Both the position numbers and the translations under genes were made by a program. Shown here one piece after another: positions 1 through 12,481 of a stretch of 64,000 bases of DNA; the stretch's first letter is position 1, and each line of letters starts with the position of its first letter. The stretch is from positions 4,873,001 to 4,937,000 of the forward strand of contig CM072906.1 of the NCBI GenBank assembly GCA_037013685.1, given 5' to 3'. The DNA is from Acridotheres tristis (lineage: Eukaryota > Chordata > Aves > Passeriformes > Sturnidae). The notes beneath the pieces are model-generated. The model searched no databases. It worked only from the letters and a program-made list of their open reading frames with translations, and was not told the DNA's origin.

Positions 1-1125
1 AATGGGCCACCCAGGAAATGTCTTACTGCTGCTTTCTCTGGTCACTGCTGGCATCTGCTCTAGCTGTTCTGTGCAGCCAATTTGCCTTTGGTTTAAGTGA
101 CAGGAAAAGGGCCAACCAGATCTGTGTCTGATCCTGTCGTTTTTCAGATCACTCTGATCACCATTCAGGAATGGAAGAAGCCTGGTGCTGCCAGAACAGC
201 TGCAAACACCTCCCCATCTAATTTAAGTTACTGTCCAGGCCCCACGAATGGGGAGCACAAAATCAAGCTCAGGATAATCTTGCTTTTTCCAGCATACACC
301 AGGAATGAAGATTTGTTCTTTCTTCTTCAGTTGTGGATGTTTAGAACTCTATTTTCACTCATTTGTCTACACAATTTAGCTCCTGACAGATTGTCCCCAC
401 TAGGCATCATTGTGATCTTGAGCAAAATTATTATTCAATTATGAAAAATGTTTGGTTGGCTGGTTGTATTTGTATATTACTGCTCTTACCATTCATACTC
501 TAGTTTATCTTCTTAATTCCTGTAACAGTGTAACAGTGGAGAAAAAAATCAGATACTGAACAGTGGGATGAGTTGTGCTGAGTGTTGTCTGCATAAAACC
601 TGTGAACCTCAAAGGGTCTCTGCGAGGGCTGCCCAGTCTCTTTTCCCAGACAACTGATCATGGTTAGCTGTTTAATGAGACACCAAACTCTCCCTGTGCT
701 ATTCTTTTTGTGGTGTCTGTTCCCTGATGCCTTTCTCTGATATAATTTGTACCTGCCTGCTCAGTTCTTAGTCCTGTGTTTCAATGTAAGAGTGTCTCTT
801 GGGTCCAAATGCTGATGAATGTGGTACTGCCCACCAGAAACTCCAATGGGAAACTGTGCTGGCAGGTGAGCATCCTGTAGGTCAGCAGCCTTTTGGAGTC
901 CAGGTATCTCTAAATGGTCCATGCTGACAGTGTCTGCTTAGCCACACTCACTCCAGCTTGGTACAGAGGAACTGACTTTCTCATTAGCTGAAGTGGTCAT
1001 TTGAACATGCATAAATAAATTGGTGCCATCATGTAGGGTGCAGCACTCAGGATTGGCCACTTCTTAAATGTTTTTACAAGTTCTCCTGTGCTTTTCTGTT
1101 GAATAAACTCGGTCTTTCTGCCTAG
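1..1125 (+). other. LRWD1: Intron of LRWD1, no recognised exon
   Basis: This stretch precedes the first exon I can place (it ends in a CAG-type acceptor, cctag, at 1121-1125). I see no segment encoding the leucine-rich repeats expected in the LRWD1 N-terminus, so those exons and the promoter should lie to the left of the window. A 115-codon open frame at 97-444 has no family resemblance and no splice context, and I treat it as chance. Confidence 0.6.
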
Positions 1126-4100
1126 GTTACTGCTCACTGGGAAAAATTTTTCCGTGACCAGCTCCCTGAGAAATACACAGCTGAGCAGGTGAAGTCCATC
1201 AGGAAGAAGTTCCTGAAGTCAGTACAGACCAATGTGGTGTATGGGCCCAGCTCACTCAGCGAGTTCACCCGCTGGCGGGTAGGTGACATCCCACTCACCC
1301 TGCTGTTCTCCAGGCAAGGAGCCTGCTCCTGCTTCTGCATGGACTGCATTAAAACTCTCCATGCATTTGGGTGCTCTTGCTGACAAGTGATATCACTTTT
1401 TCTTTTTCTTCACTCCTTTTGTTAAGCAGTTACAGAAGCACCAGGACTCAACATGCACCAAGTTGAAATGGCTGTCATTAAACATTGTTTTTAATTCATA
1501 AGCAATAATGATACTTGTACTAATTAATCAGATTGCAGTATCCTTCATACTTAATTATTTGCAAATTAGTTTAATGGCAGCCTTTACTCTTGATGAAAGA
1601 GAAAAGATAATGACAGAAGTGTAGTTGCTGCCAGCAGGGAAAGACACTAGTTTATCACATTTGTTGTATTTGTATGTTCATACACAGAATTGAGACTTCC
1701 ATCTCTCCTTTGTCTTGTTTTATTGCTGTGTTGTTGTTTCCACAGCTGTGTAGTCTGAATGCCCATGACAAAGTGAAGTTCTTGGGTCATGTCATGTCAG
1801 CTGAGGACTCCTCTACCACTTGTGAAATCCACACAGAATAGTGGGAGCAGATATTAAAAACTCAGCAAAGCAGCTCTTTGTGCCATGACACATCAGAGCT
1901 TGACATGCTGTGGCTTTTTTGTCTTCTTTTTTTCTTTTTTAACATATCCACATATTTGCTTCTCAGGTGAAAATGATTGCAGAAGAGTTTCTGGCATGCT
2001 CACTAGGTCTGGAGTTAAGCTCTGATACTGAACCAGAGGAAAAGACAGATGAGAATGAGGAAGAAAGCACAGAAAGCCCCAAGGAAGCTGCAGAAGACGT
2101 GGCTCAGGTAGGTGATTTTTCCAGTTACATTAGCAATGTTCTTCCTGTTTCCTGGGAATTCAGCAACTCTTGTCAGTTCACATTTATGACCCTTTGGTAA
2201 TCACAGAGGCAGTCTCAGGCTCCAGCCTGTATCCAGCAGTTCAGGCTTCTTTACAGCCAGACTGAAGCTTTCCCAGAAATGTGAAGGTTGAGTTGCTCCC
2301 TCAGAGAGCTTCCATTCTCATAGGGGACCAAAAATATTTCATGAGTGCAGTCCTACTCACTCCACCTCTCCTCTAGGAAGGGATATTTCAATTAGAGACC
2401 TGGCCTGGCCAGACTCTGCTGGTGTTTGCCTGCTTGAACCCCCGTGGTCCATAGGCCAGGTTTGTTTTTCCACATCATATGTAAATTGCAAATAACTGAG
2501 ACAGGGGCAGGGAGCTGAAAAGGAGGGTGGCTGCATGGTTCATTAGCTTCTGCCTCTAGGAACCCTGCAGCTCTGGGCTGTCTGATTCCTGGAACCCAGT
2601 CTGCAATTGTGGGAGGGTACTTGCATTTGAATAATTAATATCTTTGGCTTAAATTATCTGCACATCTTGGGGAAGCTAAAAACCTTCTGCAGAACCTGAC
2701 AACATGACAACATGCCTTACAGGTCACAGCAACACCCAGCAAGAGGAAAAGAAATCATTCAAAATCAAGCCCTGGAAACAAGAGGTCCAAGACCCAGGCA
2801 AACACTGAGGAGAAGGCTGCAGTTAATCCCAGAAAATCCAGTCATGTGGAGGATGACCCAGCTTCTGATAAACCAAGAACATCAAACCAACAAGTGAAGG
2901 AGGCAACCCCTGAGCAGGAAGCTGAAGAGACACAGAAGAATGGAGAGCAGTTTCCCAAGGGGAGAAGCAGCAGAAGATCAGGGGAACAGAAAAGTGAGGA
3001 GCAGGACAATGGTGTGGTTACCTTGACCCCTGTGAAGAATTCCAAGCGCAAGGTACATCCATCAGCCCCCTTGGGACTGGCTTTGGGCCTCTTCGTTTAT
3101 AGTGGGAGGAGCTGCCTTCAGGTTTCTTCAGAGCTCTGCACAGCTTGGAGCTCATAGTTGGCCAAATATATTGTGAGGTTTGGTTTGGTTTTTTTGTGAT
3201 TGTTTTAAATCTCTCAGAGGCATCAAGGGAGAGAAGGGACCCCCCAGGAGACCCCAGTGGATCCCCTCCAGGGGATGGATGGACCAGCACTCCGAGGTGG
3301 TGCACTGAAAGCCTGTGCTTAGAAATGGGACAGGCAAGCCTTGCTCTCAGCTCAAACCAGTGGCTGCATGGGGAAAGGTGTTTCCCCCTCAGCTCAGGCC
3401 ACTGGGGATCTAAAGGGTTTTTCACATTCCTCTGCGGTAGGAAATGGGGTTCTCTGCTGGGGTCTGCTGAGCACATCTTTGCTAAACAGTTGCCTGCTGC
3501 TTCAGGAGTCTTGAGCATTGTGGCACCTCAGTCTCCCCTGTTCTTCATAGCACAGAAGGGCAGAAAAATACGTGAATTTAACTCAGATTTCTGTGTTCAG
3601 TAGAGGGTTTTGTCAAGGTAATCACAGGCAAACCGTGTCAGGGGAATGGATTTTCTAAATGTGGATGGTTTATTGTAGGAGGATGTCAGTGCAGAGCCAT
3701 TGCATTTTCTTCAGTGTCACAGTAAAGGCAACAGCCGCGAGGATTTTAAAACGCAGCTCTGGTCCTGTGTCTTCGAGCCAGTGCTAGACTCTGGAGCCAG
3801 GAAAGGTGAGCTCTTAAAGAGGTTTGCAGGATTCCCAGAACCACCTGGCTCTGGAATCCCAGCGGACTCCATGCCTTAGACCCCTGCTCCTTCAAGCCAT
3901 AGTCTCCGTTGTCAGGAAGAGACTTGCTCACATATTTCTCCTTTGACTTTGAAAACAGGAGACTGGGAGAGCACCAGGCAATGATAAGCTGCAGTCTTGG
4001 TGTGCTATACCTGAACCTGGGAACTTCTCACCTGTTATTTTCCTCTTTCAGATCCCATTGTGAACTCCTCCAGAACTGTGGCAACCTGTGGAGGGGAATC

Positions 4101-7100
4101 TGTCTGTCTGATTGATTGTGAGACAGGGACGGTGCTGAAAAAGTATAAAGTGGCTACAGAGGTGGGTTGCAAGTGGGAAGGGTAAGCATTGAATGGGAAT
4201 ACCACAACCTGTAATAATTACACACATGCATAATACATATTACAAAGAGATCTGAAAGTGTTAGTGTGGACAGATGTTAAGATGAAGATAGATAATAAAC
4301 ATTGTTTGCTTATCCTTTTAGCCTGGTTTGGGTTTATTCTTTTATTAGTTTAGGAGATTAGCCTGTCTGTCCTCACACAAGTGTGTCTGGCTGCTGATCC
4401 TGCTGGACAGCACAGAGGAATAAACATCCTCTTTCTGTACTTTATATTCTTCTGAGAGCTGTTTTGAGTTTTGATGCTCCATCTTAAATAGTCATGTCAT
4501 TTCACCTGAGTGGCACTTGTGACAGTTGTCTTTTCTCTGAGCTAACAGCCACCACCCTGCTGGCTGTTCTCTGTCACCCCAGCCTTGTTTTCCTTCTGTC
4601 CCAGGAGTTCTTCAGCGTTGCATGGACAACTCTCACAATGGTCATCAGCGACAGCCGCAAGAAAGCTCACAACATCCTGGCAGCTGCGGGGAGGAGAGGG
4701 ATTGTCAAACTGATCCATGTAGCAGCTGACTTCTGCTATGGAGAGATAAAGGCTCACAAAAAGCCCATTGCTACTGTCTGCTTCAGCCCAACCCAAGAGA
4801 CCCACCTCTTCAGTAAGTCTGCTTCAGAATCCCTGGTTTTAGTTCTGTCGTGGAAAAGTCAGGGCTTCCTTAGCAAGGGGAATTGTCACCAGGGCAAGCA
4901 GGGACACACGAACAAAAGGCACGGACAGGCATTAGGGAGAGAACATTGTTACTCTTGAGTAGCACCAATCTCCAGCAGGAACAGCTTGTTACAGAGCCTG
5001 GCTCTTTAGCTGAGGTGCAGCAGCCCCTGTTTCTCCCTCAGTGGCTCTCAGGGTGGCTGTCACACACACATTAGCCACAAACAAGCCCAGTAGTGGATCT
5101 GTTCCACGGGGATGAGTAAGAAGAATGGCAGAGCAGGCAGCTGGGAGCCAGGCAGTGGCAGGGCTCTCCTCCAGCACAGCGGCTATTATGAGCTGTTGGG
5201 TTTCATTTTATCCAACAATGTGCTTAATTGATTTTGATTTTTTTTTATGTGAGTTCTGTGCTTCGTCAGAGATTTCTATTCAGGTCCTGATGTCAAGGAG
5301 AGCTTTGCCACACACAGTAGCACCCACAGAGGCTGTGGCTCATGGACTGGTAATGAACCATCATGTTACAAATTGCAACTGCATTGTCAGGCTGTACAGT
5401 CAGCTGGTACAGAGTCATTCAGGCCACACCTGCACTCCACAGCACATTGTTTGTCTTGCCTACAATTACCCACATCCTGGAGTGGTTAGAATGCTACATG
5501 AACCATTGAAAGTGGAATTTTTTTAGAATAGGGGGGTACTTTCCAAGAAGAACCTCAGGATTGCCAAAAGCAGAAGCAGTGGAAAAGATAAGGAGGGTGG
5601 TGGAAGGGATAAGGAGCACAGCCATATAATGGTGTGGACAGCAAGACTTGTTATATTTCATGGAAAAATTTAGAGTAATTAAGGGAGATTCTTTGCATCC
5701 TTTTTGGGGAGGGGACACCAACAAAGTTTGAGGGCTGCCAGCTGATGAGGGTCCATGTTACTCAGAGTAATCTCTTAGAATTGTTTCTGCTTCCAGTGTA
5801 TCAGCTTGGTGACATGTTTCTCACCCTTTGTCAGTGCCTAACTTTCCCAATGGGAGCTGTTGTGGAGGTGAACACAGTAAGCCATGGATATGTGGAATAA
5901 AGTGGTGTCTGTCTGAGAGTAGAGGTTGGAGCTCATATTTTAGATTCCACTAGAAGCCCTGACCAGAAACATGCTCAGAGGGCCACTAACTAAAGACCTT
6001 GTGAAGCCACAACTCGATAATGGACACCAGGAAACAAACTGTTTCATCTGCCCCTCTTAGAGCACAGGATAAGAACACAAAGTACTGACTGTGTATGTGT
6101 GACAATGTCTGGGAAATGCTGGGCCAGGAGCCTCAGGGACTGTTGCTGTGCTTTAATGAGCTCTCTGGAGCCCTAGAGGGTGACTGTGACTCAGACTCAG
6201 GTAGAATTGCCAGCTAGCACGAGAAGAGCCAGATGAGCAGTGGTGTCACTACCTGCTTCTCTTCTGTGTCCCACAGCTGCATCCTACGACAAGCGAATTG
6301 CACTCTGGGATATTGGGATTCCAGATTGTGACTACAATTTCAAAGCAAGGTAAAGGTTCAAAAACCAGACATGGCCAGTTCAAGGGCCTGTATTTATCAC
6401 ATCATATCACAGCACCACTTAACTGCTTGTTCTCTGGTTTTTTTTAGGCAGCTGCTGGTGCTGGAAACGGCCTCTATCCCCCTACGGATCGCCCTGGTCC
6501 CCACCTGCCCCGAGCAGTACCTGCTGGCAGGCTGTGAAGGTGGCTGCTTTGCCTGGAACATAAACCTGGATAAGGGACAAAAAAGCAGGTGAGAACCACA
6601 AGCTGAGGGTATGCATTTGATTTCCATAACAAGAAGGGATAGTCCTATAAAAGGCTTGATTTCTAACTGAGGGGGTCTGAGCAAAAGCAGCACATCCTGC
6701 CAAACTTAAAACATCCTCCTGTTCCCAGAGTGTCCAGAAAAAATAGGAGCATGATACTCAAGGACTGTTCAGAGCTTGTATTAAAGCTGCAGTTGCAGGT
6801 GTTGCAGGCTGCTTTGCAGGAAGGCTGGCAGGAGTGTAATCCAATACCCCAAAACTTAAGGGTGTGTCATCCCCAAGTAGCGTAACGGAATGTAAATTTT
6901 TGGATCGATTTCCAGTCTCACAGTGAGGCCTACCCTGCTCCTTGTACGTGAGGTAACCCAGGAAACTGGCACCTTGTGGGAGCTCAGGACAAAATTATGA
7001 GAAGAAGTAAAGTCATGCCCTGCTGACAAATCCCCTGATGCCTGCAAAAGACACGGAGTGAAACAGCAATCCCTTGAGCAAAGGGGTTCTGCTGTATTAA

Positions 7101-9902
7101 TAAACCCAGGTGATCAAAAGTGTAAATCCAAGTGGGAATTCACCTGAGCTTGGCAAGAGACTCACTAACACACACATTTCCTTCTGGGTTCTGCAGCTGG
7201 GTGCCCTTTCAATGCTGGCTGTTCAGGACTTGTCTCATTTCACCCTTCTCCCTGCTCTAGGCCTTTTGAAGCCATATTCCAGTTTCCTGATGAGGAAGGC
7301 ATGACAACATCTCACAGGGTTGATGGTTTGGCTTTTCTCAATGATGATGTCGTTGGTGAGTATAAACACAACAGCACAATCCCAAAAACAGTAGGGCACT
7401 TCAGTGTGTGCAGGGTGAAGCCACCATGACAAGCAGAGGGGCTGAAAGGAGTGTGACAGCCTCTTTAGCTTTGAGGGGCTGCACAGGATGGAGTTGTCTC
7501 CCAGAGTCATTTGTCTTTCCCAAAAATGTGGCCTGGAGTGCAAACCCATGCTTGGACAGGACTGCAAATCAGCTGGACACATCTCTGAGAGCACACTTGG
7601 CCAAGCAGTGCCAATGTGGAAGGCAGGAGAGTCCCTTTCTGCTCAAGGGGTGGTGGCAAAAGTTGTTTTTTTTCAGGGGAACTAGGGGTTTCACTTCATA
7701 GGCTGGCTCTTTCTGAATAGCTTATGCTTGTGCTGCAGCTCAGGAACATAAGCATAGCACTGAACATCTCTCTGCAACCTCCAATTATCCTGAAATAAGG
7801 TAAAGCAGGTGGAAATAGTTGCTGCTGCATCAGATCCCACGGCTTGAAATCCATATTCTGGATGGACCACCTGTGTGTCAATGTACTTTGCTTCCCAGCA
7901 GCTGACACAGCCTCTCCCTTCCTTTCTTCCCTAGTTTCCAAGAGCTCCAAACCAGGATGCATATACTTGTGGAGCTGGAGCAGGTCTTTTGATGCCAAGG
8001 GAAAAGGATGCCAACAGACAATATCTGCAGTTATTCTGGCTGAGCTGGAGTGGTCCACAACAGACATGTCCTACCTGACACTCAGCACCTGCCCAGGTAG
8101 GAGCACCCATTTCCTGGGTAATGCTTTGCCCAGTTGTCCATGGCTCTCCTTTGATCCATGGGAGCAGCCTGGAGCTGGAGGCAGAGGCCTGGATTTCAGA
8201 GCCCATCAGAGAGCTCTGCTCTCCCCTCTGCAGTGCAGCTCCAGCACTGCGCAGCCTCAGCCCAGCACCAGCTGGCTGGAAATAACACGAGCAATAAATA
8301 ATTACAGCTGTACCATCTGCCCAAAAAGGGGGGACAGTCGAGGCTGGGGGGTCTTTTTTGCACGGGTTTTCAAAGTACAGAGTTCAGGGCTGGGCCCTGT
8401 GGAGCCCCTGGGCTGCTGAGTGTGTCTGTGGGCAGGGATGTCACACAGCTGGGTTTGGAGACGGACAAGGAACAAACCAACTTCATCTGGTCAGCACTAC
8501 CCAAAAACAGTCTAAAAAAAGTCAGGAGAAATCCAAAAGCATTTAGCATTAGCTTTTCTACTCTAAAGATAGCTGGTTTATTTTCAAATGAATTCTTTTA
8601 GAGCAAGGTGGATTCGTATTTTTGTGCCAGTAAGGGAATTTTGCTGAAATATGGCACCCTCCACTGGGATCCTGCAGCTCTCCTGGAGCTCTCCTTTATA
8701 GCAGAACAGACTCCCAGCTCCACACTCATTTCCCAGCTTTTTCTTCTGCTCTCACAGCAAAGGAGTACGTGTTCTGTGGGGATGAGAAGGGCAGTGTGTG
8801 GATGTACAACCTCTCCAAGTACACCACGGCCTGGAGCTCTGTGAAGGGGAAGCGCTCGGAGCGGAGGATCTCTCCCACACAGGTAGGTCTGGGCTGCTCT
8901 CTGGGCCTCCCTCCACCCCAGGACAGCTGATCCCAGTCTCCTGAGCAGGCCTATCCCAGAACATGCCTTGTGTTTCCTCAGAAACAATTAAAAGTAACCT
9001 CCAGAGCGTGGCCAAGGCCAGTTGCTGGGACAGGAACAAGGAACTGCAGAGCAAATCTGTCACCCCCTGCAGCTCTTCCTAAAACAGCCCAAAAAAAGTG
9101 GTGGTTAAACTGAGGAGCACAAAAGCACAGGTGTGCAGGCACCACATGCCCCAGGGAAGGGAGGGAAGCCAGAGTGAACAGTCCCTGGCAGGAAAGGGCT
9201 CACTGCTTCCCTATGCTCACTCATCCTTTTCTGCCCAGTATTTCCCTCTGGAGGCAGTTCTCTTTTGGGCAGTCACTGTTCCCTTTCCTGTCCCTCTGAA
9301 AGGACAATCACAAACACTCCCAAGGCTCTCACCCACTGGTCTAGAGCTATATGAGACAGAGCTATAAACTGACCCAGTGTTCCATTATTTCTTCACTGGA
9401 AGAGTTACTCAGGTATTGGAAGAGGCTGCCATCCCTGGAGGTGGCACTCAGAGCTCTGCTCTGGGTGACAAGGTGCTGCTTGGTCACAGGTTGGACTCGA
9501 TGCTCTGGGAGGTCTTTTCCAACTTCAACAATTCTGTGATTCCTCAGGTTTTTTTGGAAGTGCATTGCCAAGCCACCCAAACAATTTCAGCCGTTTTCAC
9601 TTGTCCCTCCCCGCTCAAGCTCCTGTGCACTAAACCTTGGTCCTTTAGGAATATCACACAGCTCCACCAGCCCCTCAGAAAATGGAAGAGCTTCTGCCTC
9701 AAGATCCCCAGGGCCCCATCTCCCCTCAGATACACCACCACCCCCTCTGCTCTCCCCACAGATCCTCAAGTGGCCAGAGCTCCGGGTGAACGGGGAGCAG
9801 CCTCCTGAAATCCTGGTGAACAACGTGGTAGCAGACCCTGCCTTCACCTACCTTGTTGTGCTGACCAGTGTGAACATAACAGCAATCTGGAAGAAGTCGT
9901 AG
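1126..9902 (+). CDS. LRWD1: LRWD1 (ORCA), 3' portion, 12 exons
   Basis: Leucine-rich repeat and WD-repeat protein 1 is a nuclear chromatin protein that binds the origin recognition complex and repressive histone marks, helping ORC load at heterochromatin. Exons: 1126-1278, 1967-2107, 2723-3052, 3679-3805, 4052-4161, 4605-4812, 6277-6349, 6448-6588, 7261-7355, 7935-8096, 8758-8882, 9762-9902 (stop TAG). All junctions are GT-AG and phases agree, giving 601 residues in the window. The first exon carries HWEKFFRDQLPEKY. Exons two and three are a charged Glu/Lys/Ser-rich linker with basic clusters (SKRKRNHSK, NKRSK) resembling a nuclear localisation signal. From 3679 on, about 393 residues form WD-type repeats, with landmarks LHFLQCHSK, FFSVAWT, HKKPIATVCFSPTQETHLF, YDKRIALWDIG, LLAGCEGGC and the terminal ITAIWKK. 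The order matches human LRWD1. The N-terminal leucine-rich repeats are outside the window. Confidence 0.96.
9388..9543 (+). mobile_element. CR1 LINE 3' fragment in the last LRWD1 intron
   Basis: The stretch reads like the 3' untranslated end of a chicken-repeat-1 LINE: a 'ttggaagaggctgcc' region, then 'ggttggactcgatgctct', 'gaggtcttttccaactt' and the terminal 'attctgtgattcct' motif. CR1 is the dominant LINE of birds and usually leaves short 5'-truncated pieces like this one. It lies in the intron before the final LRWD1 exon, in the same orientation as the gene, and has no coding capacity. Confidence 0.9.
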
Positions 9903-10139
9903 TCCCCTGTGCCACAGCTCCACCCCCGTGCTTTGACCTAGTGCAGTATTAGTGACTGTTACCCATGTGCCCATGAACGTTTTCTAGACCAGCTGTATGT
10001 GCAGGATGGAGAAAAAAAAAACAAAAAAACAAAAAAACAAGGTAAGAGTTTGTTAAACTCATCAGTTCATTGTAAACATCCGGTTTCTTTTACTGTAAGT
10101 TTTCACAATTTGTGCATTTGTTTTATAGAAATGACACTT

Positions 10140-10145
10140 AATAAA
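10140..10145 (+). terminator. LRWD1: LRWD1 polyadenylation signal AATAAA
   Basis: A canonical AATAAA on the + strand lies about 240 bases after the LRWD1 stop codon. It is the first canonical hexamer downstream and gives a normal short 3' UTR. Cleavage would be expected near 10160; the exact site cannot be read from sequence. Confidence 0.7.
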
Positions 10146-10315
10146 ACAAAATACCAGTTCAGCTGGCAGTGCCTGGACTTTCTGGCAGGAAAAGCAGAGA
10201 GTTCATCTTCAGCTGTCACTGAGCAGCTTCTCATGCTGGAATACCCACAACAGCCTCTCCAACAGCCCAGGACAAATATTTGCCTTAAGGCTCCAGTTAG
10301 AAAACTAAAAATCAC

Positions 10316-10321
10316 TTTATT
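10316..10321 (-). terminator. POLR2J: POLR2J polyadenylation signal AATAAA (minus strand)
   Basis: TTTATT on + reads AATAAA on -, about 220 bases past the POLR2J stop. A second hexamer overlaps the stop codon itself (10539-10544, GAATAAAA), so a shorter mRNA is possible. Without transcript ends I cannot say which is used. Confidence 0.6.
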
Positions 10322-10540
10322 GACTTATCCACCAAATACAACACAATATTTATCCTCTTGGCAAAGTGCCTATCTGCTATGATAAAAAAAAAACAAACTG
10401 AAAATATTGCTGCTGCTGTCAAAAATTAAACAGAAGTGGGACAAGGGGGAATACATTTGCCATGGAGGTTTAAATATTTAATCCAATATCAGACACGTCA
10501 TTCTGCCTCAGAAGTAACAGTCTGCTCCAAAGGGGGTATT

Positions 10541-11709
<1,169 letters not shown>

Positions 11710-11770
11710 CCCGCCGTTGCTATGGCGGCCTCACTTCACTTCCTCTACGTCACTTCCGCCCTCTCGGCTC
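11710..11770 (-). promoter_or_regulatory. POLR2J: Likely POLR2J core promoter
   Basis: The 60 bases upstream of the POLR2J ATG are TATA-less and dense in motifs typical of housekeeping promoters: a YY1-like ATGGCGGC at 11722-11729, two ETS-type GGAAGT cores on the minus strand (ACTTCC on +, near 11737 and 11752), and a CRE-like half site TGACGT at 11747-11752. The region is CpG-rich. Motif recognition is by eye; the transcription start was not determined. Confidence 0.55.
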
Positions 11771-11819
11771 TTCTGGCGGCCCCACAGCGCCGCCAGGCGG
11801 GCGGGAGGACCCGCTGCGG

Positions 11820-12420
11820 GCAATGACACCAGTGGGACCGGCGGGGACCGCGGGGCCAGGGGACGGCAGCAGGGACAGGGCTGGCTCCTGCATCGGAGCC
11901 AGCGGTGCGGCCATCGGCCGTGGCAGGAGGAGAGCACACACCAGTGACACCATCAGCGGTGTCCCCACTGGAGGCTGGTCACCGCAGTGAGCAGCTGGCA
12001 CCAGCAGGGACATTGGTGACAGCACCAGTGCCACCAGCAGGGCCATAAGCAGAGACTCCAGAGATGCCACCACTGCCAACAATAGGCCACCAGAAGAACC
12101 ACCAGTGACGGCACCGGTGCTGCCACCAATAGCACCACCACCAGCAGCAGGGCTGCCAGAAATGGCACCAGCAGGGACACCAAGCAATGGCAGCAGTGCC
12201 ACCATCAGTAGCACCACCAAGAGAACCCCCACCAGTGCTTTCATCAGGCCACCAGCAGAGCCACTAGTGATGCCACCACCAGTGATGCCACCAGAAATGG
12301 CACCAGCAGAGACCTAAGAGATGTCCCCAGTGTAATTGTCACCATCAGCAGCACCGGTGGCACCAGCAGAGCTCTGGGCAGTCCCACACCATCCCCAGCA
12401 CACAGACAGGACAGGGCTGC
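11820..12420. repeat. Degenerate CCACCAG/CAGCAG minisatellite between POLR2J and RASA4
   Basis: About 600 bases are built from imperfect copies of a short motif approximating gccaccagcagggacacc. The phase drifts between copies, so no fixed unit length is obvious. It creates long hydrophobic Leu/Val-rich open frames on the minus strand and Pro/Thr/Ser frames on +. These lack start context, splice structure or family resemblance, so I annotate repeat, not gene. The block separates the POLR2J promoter from the RASA4 3' end. Confidence 0.75.
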
Positions 12421-12435
12421 AGGGTACAAAGTGCC

Positions 12436-12441
12436 TTTATT
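12436..12441 (-). terminator. RASA4: RASA4 polyadenylation signal AATAAA (minus strand)
   Basis: TTTATT on + reads AATAAA on -, only about 40 bases past the RASA4 stop codon, so the 3' UTR is very short. The spacing and canonical hexamer make this the likely signal. Confidence 0.75.
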
Positions 12442-12481
12442 GCCATGGCCGCCGTGCCCGAGGCAGGAGGACCCGGCTCTC

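Larger units (their letters stand above)
9903..10540. other. Convergent 3' untranslated region between LRWD1 and POLR2J
   Basis: Only 638 bases separate the LRWD1 stop codon from the POLR2J stop codon on the other strand. The interval holds the two 3' UTRs, a stretch of A-runs split by single C residues (about 10010-10040), and one canonical polyadenylation signal per direction. I see no other gene. The two transcripts end within roughly 150-200 bases of each other. Confidence 0.8.

Noticed and set aside
11750..12244. 164-codon Leu/Val-rich minus-strand open frame upstream of POLR2J
   Set aside because: It is produced by the degenerate CCACCAG repeat, overlaps the POLR2J promoter, and has no splice structure or family similarity.
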